Of a stretch of DNA of 33,399 nucleotides, positions 29,968-33,399 are shown one piece after another. The notes under the pieces were generated by a model. The model was not told the DNA's origin and searched no databases. It saw nothing but the letters and a program-made list of their open reading frames with translations. Positions within the stretch are counted from its first letter, which is position 1. Each line of letters starts with the position of its first letter. Source of the stretch: Stramenopiles sp. TOSAG23-3 (lineage: Eukaryota > Sar); contig LT642209.1 in the NCBI GenBank assembly GCA_900128585.1, forward strand, positions 1-33,399, read 5' to 3'. The position numbers were made by a program, and so were the translations under genes.

Positions 29968-30393
29968 AATAATGTTTAGTCTCAGTTGTTCGGTTGCTTC
30001 TTGTATCTGGAGCAAATCTCCTCGCACCAACGGCAGCATTCTTTCGAAAAAACGATACAGTGGAAGAATGTTAGGTTCGTCTGCATACTCAACTTGAAGA
30101 AAGTCCCGAAATTCACGGTCTTGAATGTACCGAATAAAAAATCGTACGGCGTCTACAAAGCTCTCCCGGGGTTGGGTCGGACGACGTGGTGGACGGATGT
30201 TTGTGCGTGACTTGGCTGTTGTGACCGTGTGAAAAGTGCGACGACACTCAGGACACGAATTGTTGCTCTTCGACCATTTTACAATACATTTGCGACAGAA
30301 AGTATGGGAGCATCCGTCCAGTTTTGCTTCATTCTTAGCCTTACATAAACATATACTGCAACATTTAAATGGTTTTAACGGTGATTTTTTCAT
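29944..30393 (-). CDS. RING-finger protein (149 aa)
   Basis: N-terminal RING: CSIC (12-15), DGCSHTFCRKC (about 26-36), CPEC (about 47-50). A basic Pro/Arg linker (NIRPPRRPTQPRES) leads to a helical C-terminal region with aromatic residues (FFIRYIQDREFRDFL). A likely E3 ligase. The RING is close to the N-terminus, as in the proteins at 7124 and 9688, so they may be related by duplication. Confidence 0.85.
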   Translation of the reverse strand: MKKSPLKPFKCCSICLCKAKNEAKLDGCSHTFCRKCIVKWSKSNNSCPECRRTFHTVTTAKSRTNIRPPRRPTQPRESFVDAVRFFIRYIQDREFRDFLQVEYADEPNILPLYRFFERMLPLVRGDLLQIQEATEQLRLNIISLVQPAQ

Positions 30394-30430
30394 TATATAT
30401 ATGTATTTATGTATTTATAAAATCTTTTAA
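30394..30430. promoter_or_regulatory. 37-nt divergent promoter
   Basis: TATATATATG near the minus start (30393) and TATTTATAAAATC nearer the plus start (30431) together make an A/T-rich element that reads as TATA on both strands. Confidence 0.5.
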
Positions 30431-30613
30431 ATGTTTGATACCCCTACTGAAATTATAAAAGCTCATTATACCGCCGACCGAACGAAACAGATTATTGATA
30501 AACGATACCAACATTGGTGGGCTTTGAAACATATTATTTCATGCGGATCCGACCAAATACTTTATTTTGTACATGTAGAAGAGACACCTGTAGCGGTTGC
30601 TGTGCGCTCGTAG
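30431..30613 (+). CDS. Small unknown protein (60 aa)
   Basis: A soluble-looking helix (EIIKAHYTADRTKQIIDKRYQ) is followed by a Trp-Trp stretch and a hydrophobic strand (DQILYFVHVEETPVAVAV). No family recognised. The 3' end overlaps the DGAT2-like gene by 52 nt, tail to tail. The compact promoter shared with the RING gene supports its being expressed. Confidence 0.5.
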   Translation: MFDTPTEIIKAHYTADRTKQIIDKRYQHWWALKHIISCGSDQILYFVHVEETPVAVAVRS

Positions 30614-31419
30614 TATAGTTGTCTCGATCGTTCAATATCCTCTCCAACTACAAATTCAAATACGGTTGCTTCCATTGGTCTTCTTTTAGGCAACCAAGTT
30701 CCCATCCATCCCAACACCCATGGGAATACAATCGGTACACCAAATCGATTGGAATAGTATTTCCTTATATTGTAAAATGGCAATTGAATCAAATCGTAGT
30801 AATTGTATGTTCCACATACCGAGATTATGGGACACGCACACTCTTTTGCTAATCTGAGAAAGCCCCATCGTTTTGTATATTGTTCGTGTTCCTCTAAACA
30901 CACAATTTCCGGTACACCGCCCGGTATCAACACGACACTAGTGTGTTGTAAAGCTTTTTTTAACGATTCATACGAGGATGGAATTGCTCCCAAATGTTTT
31001 GCCAACCATCCTATTACAGGAACGGTAAATAACAATGGTGCTACGGCAATAAGAGTTTTTGATTTAGGACGAAAATGTACTCCAAACAATGCGATTGTAC
31101 AAAGAACACCATGTGGATGACAACATATCAATGCGCGTTTGTTGGGTACATCGATAGAGTTTTTGCCAAACCAAAATTGGGAAAATTCAAACATCCCACT
31201 GGCAATAATGTCGCGTACAGTCGATTCCTTTATATGATCGTAACAAATATAAATGGTACCACCAATCACAAGACTAGTCGGCAATGCAAACACGAAAAAG
31301 GGTACACTACAGAGAAACCCCACAACAAAGATAGGCAAGAAGAAAATCCACATAAAGACTAGAACACATATGAGACATCCCCATAGAAAAAGCATTGTAT
31401 ATATTTTACTAGTTTCCAT
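30562..31419 (-). CDS. DGAT2/MOGAT-like acyltransferase (285 aa)
   Basis: Membrane acyltransferase of the DGAT2 family, which makes triacylglycerol or related neutral lipids from acyl-CoA. Two hydrophobic segments near the N-terminus (about 8-40 and 41-60) anchor it. The family signatures are present: HPHG at 101-104 (in CCHPHGVLC), PGGVPE at 166-171 and KRWGFLRLA near 183-191. All key motifs are intact. Length is a little under the 330-390 of cellular enzymes. It could feed lipid droplets or membrane supply for virions. Confidence 0.88.
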   Translation of the reverse strand: METSKIYTMLFLWGCLICVLVFMWIFFLPIFVVGFLCSVPFFVFALPTSLVIGGTIYICYDHIKESTVRDIIASGMFEFSQFWFGKNSIDVPNKRALICCHPHGVLCTIALFGVHFRPKSKTLIAVAPLLFTVPVIGWLAKHLGAIPSSYESLKKALQHTSVVLIPGGVPEIVCLEEHEQYTKRWGFLRLAKECACPIISVCGTYNYYDLIQLPFYNIRKYYSNRFGVPIVFPWVLGWMGTWLPKRRPMEATVFEFVVGEDIERSRQLYYERTATATGVSSTCTK

Positions 31420-31425
31420 TTATAT

Positions 31426-31932
31426 ATGCACTATTGTGTAATCAAATGTAAATTACCGGAACATTATACCATTTTAATGGGAAAGCGTGCACTGAAGGAC
31501 ATAGTAGACCCTACATTAGATGAATTTGGGTACGTAATGCCGGAACCAGACATTCAACAAAAAATGGATCTATTAGGGGAATGTACAAAAGAGTATGAGT
31601 TTGGCATGCTATTAACCGAAGAGGAAGCCATCAAAACTGCATGTATTCGTGCCGAATGGAAACCTCTCGAACCATCGGTGAAACTGAATAAAACAGAAAA
31701 GAAAGTACTTCGATCCATGAAACGAAAACGTTCGGGCGATTGTGCCATTTGTTTAGATGCAGCTAAGAACATTACCACTACGCCATGCGGTCATGATTTT
31801 TGCTATAAATGTCTAAAACAATGGTTGGGGATAAAACGCGAATGTCCAGTTTGTCAAAAGCCGATCAATGTTTCAGAGAATGCGCCAAAGAAACGACGGA
31901 AGAGACTCTGTAGAAAGACTTTACCGACGTAA
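31426..31932 (+). CDS. RING-finger protein (168 aa)
   Basis: C-terminal C3HC4 RING: CAIC (about 106-109), PCGHDFCYKC (about 119-128), CPVC (about 138-141), then a basic tail (KKRRKRLCRK). The N-terminal 100 residues are charged. I keep the 31426 start because GTATATATTTT lies 20-28 nt upstream. An in-frame ATG at 31477 (MGKRALK) is the alternative. Overlaps the TBC gene by 68 nt. Confidence 0.85.
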   Translation: MHYCVIKCKLPEHYTILMGKRALKDIVDPTLDEFGYVMPEPDIQQKMDLLGECTKEYEFGMLLTEEEAIKTACIRAEWKPLEPSVKLNKTEKKVLRSMKRKRSGDCAICLDAAKNITTTPCGHDFCYKCLKQWLGIKRECPVCQKPINVSENAPKKRRKRLCRKTLPT

Positions 31933-32590
31933 GTTGCAATATTTTTTCCGTATCAAAATGCATGTAAATATCCCGATTGTGCATCATTAAAGCACAGAAA
32001 ACATTAATGAAATTTTCGAACATTCTGGGCTGTAGGATATAATCCCATATCAACAGTACATCTTGCAACGGAAACCAATTTGCAAACATAGCAGGTCCTG
32101 TTTTTATTATCATTAGTTTGATAAACATGGTATTTCGTAATTTAACTGCTAACCTCGGAAGACGATACAGCAGCTTTAATCGAACAGTGCTGGACACCGA
32201 CTCCAACCATTTGCAAATATCAACGTCTTCATCGTTACGAGGATACAACGGTGCAAGATTGCCCATTATCCCATGTAAACTGAAAATACAATCGTTCGTC
32301 GCGTGCTCTGGACAGTCGTTGTAATACACATAATACAATACGAAGACTATGAAACACATACCCTGTGCGTAACCGATTGTTGGGGTGGTATCTGCATAAA
32401 CCATTAAAATAGTACGAAGAGCATCTAAATGGTCGTGAAACCACGATTCGGTAGGAAAGGTACGCGTTAAATCGTTGTCTATATCAACCTCATCGCGAAC
32501 ATGACGTGGGACTGTCACCGGGGTGAGCCTCAATTTGTTTATTAATTGTATATCACCTATTAAAGCAGACCGCCATTTGCTTGCGCGCAT
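31865..32590 (-). CDS. TBC-domain (Rab GTPase-activating) protein (241 aa)
   Basis: A small TBC domain. The arginine finger motif is DIDNDLTRTFP (Arg43) and the glutamine finger motif GYAQGM (Gln76), matching IxxDxxR and YxQ of active Rab-GAPs. Later segments fit the helical second half: a cysteine-flanked PEHATNDCIFSLHGIM, then FANWFPLQDVLLIWDYIL (the usual L..R..D.. region). Rab-GAPs turn off Rab GTPases, so this protein may redirect host vesicle traffic. Both catalytic fingers are present, so activity is plausible. GTATAAATTATATG lies about 15-25 nt before the start. Confidence 0.85.
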   Translation of the reverse strand: MRASKWRSALIGDIQLINKLRLTPVTVPRHVRDEVDIDNDLTRTFPTESWFHDHLDALRTILMVYADTTPTIGYAQGMCFIVFVLYYVYYNDCPEHATNDCIFSLHGIMGNLAPLYPRNDEDVDICKWLESVSSTVRLKLLYRLPRLAVKLRNTMFIKLMIIKTGPAMFANWFPLQDVLLIWDYILQPRMFENFINVFCALMMHNRDIYMHFDTEKILQLTSVKSFYRVSSVVSLAHSLKH

Positions 32591-32646
32591 TTGTACAGCA
32601 GCACATATAATTTATACTGGAATTAAAAAAGTATTGGTATATAAGT

Positions 32647-33399
32647 ATGGATCTTTTATGTAAAATGTTCTTCGGTCTTCCATTCCCTAACATACTACTT
32701 GATTTAATATTCCACCTCGGTATCAATGTAACTGCTGTGATACTCCTACTAATGAACTACACGGACCACAACGACATTAAAGAATTCTCGGTTCCAAGTA
32801 CCCTGAATGCAGCGGCGCTTGCATTTGCGATTGGTGGATCTCTCATCAGTCTCGTTAACATCTTTGGAGAAGGATTCAGTAGCACAAAACAGCGTCTCGA
32901 GAACGACTACTTTAACCTGTTGCGTAACCTTCTGACGTCTTTCACCTTTGTGTTGTCATGTATGCTAAATGCATCGGAGGCACGAGACAATACACGAATT
33001 GTCATGTGGCTCATGGTCGGACAACGAATGCTAGACATGTGTTTGGATGTGGATACGCCTTGGACACTCGTGTGCGACAACATGAAATCCCTTGAGGACG
33101 ACGTTGTGAAAAATTCAAGCATGTTGAACGGTGGTCTCTACCTAATGAAACAGATCCTTGTAATTCTCTGCTTTATCGGTACCCTTGTTTTCCAAGGCAT
33201 CTACGCGGGTGTTCACAATCTTGGAGAAGAGGAAACTGGCGACGACGAAATATATCAATACATGATCTTTGCCTTGGTAGGTCTTCATTTGGCCTTGGTA
33301 CTTTTGAGTATACTTATTGAAAATGGTTGGTATAGACGAAGAAGGTCTCTTGGAAGTATTTTATATCAATCGATGCAAAGACAATCGTTGGGTTTGGAA
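32647..33399 (+). CDS. Multi-pass membrane protein, runs off the window
   Basis: An open frame of 251 codons with no stop before the edge. Hydrophobic helices at about residues 20-37, 55-71, 92-108, 175-195 and 208-223 separate polar loops with several N-glycosylation sequons (NYT, NAS, NSS). GTATATAAG lies about 10-15 nt before the ATG. From codon 226 on, the sequence comes from the 79-bp inverted repeat (33321-33399), and its Arg-rich, polar reading (WYRRRRSLG) differs in character, so the true C-terminus is uncertain. Confidence 0.65.
   Translation, partial: MDLLCKMFFGLPFPNILLDLIFHLGINVTAVILLLMNYTDHNDIKEFSVPSTLNAAALAFAIGGSLISLVNIFGEGFSSTKQRLENDYFNLLRNLLTSFTFVLSCMLNASEARDNTRIVMWLMVGQRMLDMCLDVDTPWTLVCDNMKSLEDDVVKNSSMLNGGLYLMKQILVILCFIGTLVFQGIYAGVHNLGEEETGDDEIYQYMIFALVGLHLALVLLSILIENGWYRRRRSLGSILYQSMQRQSLGLE
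33321..33399 (+). repeat. 79-bp inverted repeat, terminal copy
   Basis: Perfect copy, in opposite orientation, of 23224-23302, ending exactly at the window edge. The match starts abruptly within the membrane-protein frame, and the copied sequence is read here in a different frame from its coding use at the internal site. Confidence 0.9.

Noticed and set aside
1-33399. tRNA genes, CRISPR arrays, rRNA
   Set aside because: Looked for cloverleaf-like G/C stems, regular spaced repeats and conserved rRNA stretches; none seen. The 14-bp array has no spacers.

Overview
The window is a densely packed piece of a large eukaryotic DNA virus genome (nucleocytoplasmic large DNA virus, phylum Nucleocytoviricota), or possibly an integrated copy of one. 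The anchors are a family B DNA polymerase, the second-largest RNA polymerase II-like subunit (RPB2), PCNA, an Erv1-type thiol oxidase, a TK1-type thymidine kinase, GIY-YIG and HNH nucleases and a PD-(D/E)XK nuclease. Genes lie on both strands, separated by a few tens of bases or overlapping at their 3' ends. Nearly all have a TATA-like box about 20-28 nt before the start codon. I cannot place the virus in a family from sequence alone. The polymerase length (1013 aa) and the Slx1-like nuclease are compatible with iridovirus-like viruses, and the lone histone H3 is compatible with several amoeba- and protist-infecting lineages.

Layout. 1-5700: a tiny membrane gene divergent from polB, then Erv1 with a signal peptide, HNH nuclease no. 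1, a basic protein and GIY-YIG. 5660-11130: a mostly minus-strand run of RING proteins, membrane proteins, two predicted N-myristoylated proteins, a possible BRO1-domain protein and a coiled-coil protein ending in a CaaX box. Inside it lies a plus-strand microprotein resembling the mitochondrial STMP1/DUF4535 family. 11180-18380: PCNA, two membrane proteins, RPB2, a tandem zinc-cluster protein, a 14-bp tandem repeat and a candidate ssDNA-binding protein. 18400-25500: PD-(D/E)XK nuclease, TCP11-like protein, F-box-like protein, several multi-pass membrane proteins, histone H3 and several unknowns. 25500-33399: an atypical kinase, an intron-rich ubiquitin gene invaded by HNH nuclease no. 2, a spliced secreted peptide, thymidine kinase, a TLC-domain protein, two RING proteins, a DGAT2-like acyltransferase, a TBC (Rab-GAP) protein and an unfinished membrane protein.

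The standout is 26500-27747. A complete ubiquitin reading frame of 79 codons is cut into eight exons by seven introns of 54-58 nt, all with GTAAGT/GTACGT donors, CTAAC branch sites and AG acceptors. An HNH endonuclease gene overlaps the last exon antisense. A second, intronless ubiquitin tail lies beyond it, so a 24-bp direct repeat flanks the insertion. A second gene nearby (28064-28329) carries the same kind of intron. This implies transcripts that pass through the host spliceosome, or very recent gene capture from a host.

How the genes may work together: ubiquitin, five RING proteins and an F-box-like protein suggest control of host ubiquitination. DGAT2-like, TLC, TBC and BRO1-like proteins and many membrane proteins suggest remodelling of host lipids and membranes. 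PCNA with a PIP-like tail on polB is a replication module. The final 79 bases are a perfect inverted copy of 23224-23302 running exactly to the window end, so they may be an assembly artefact.
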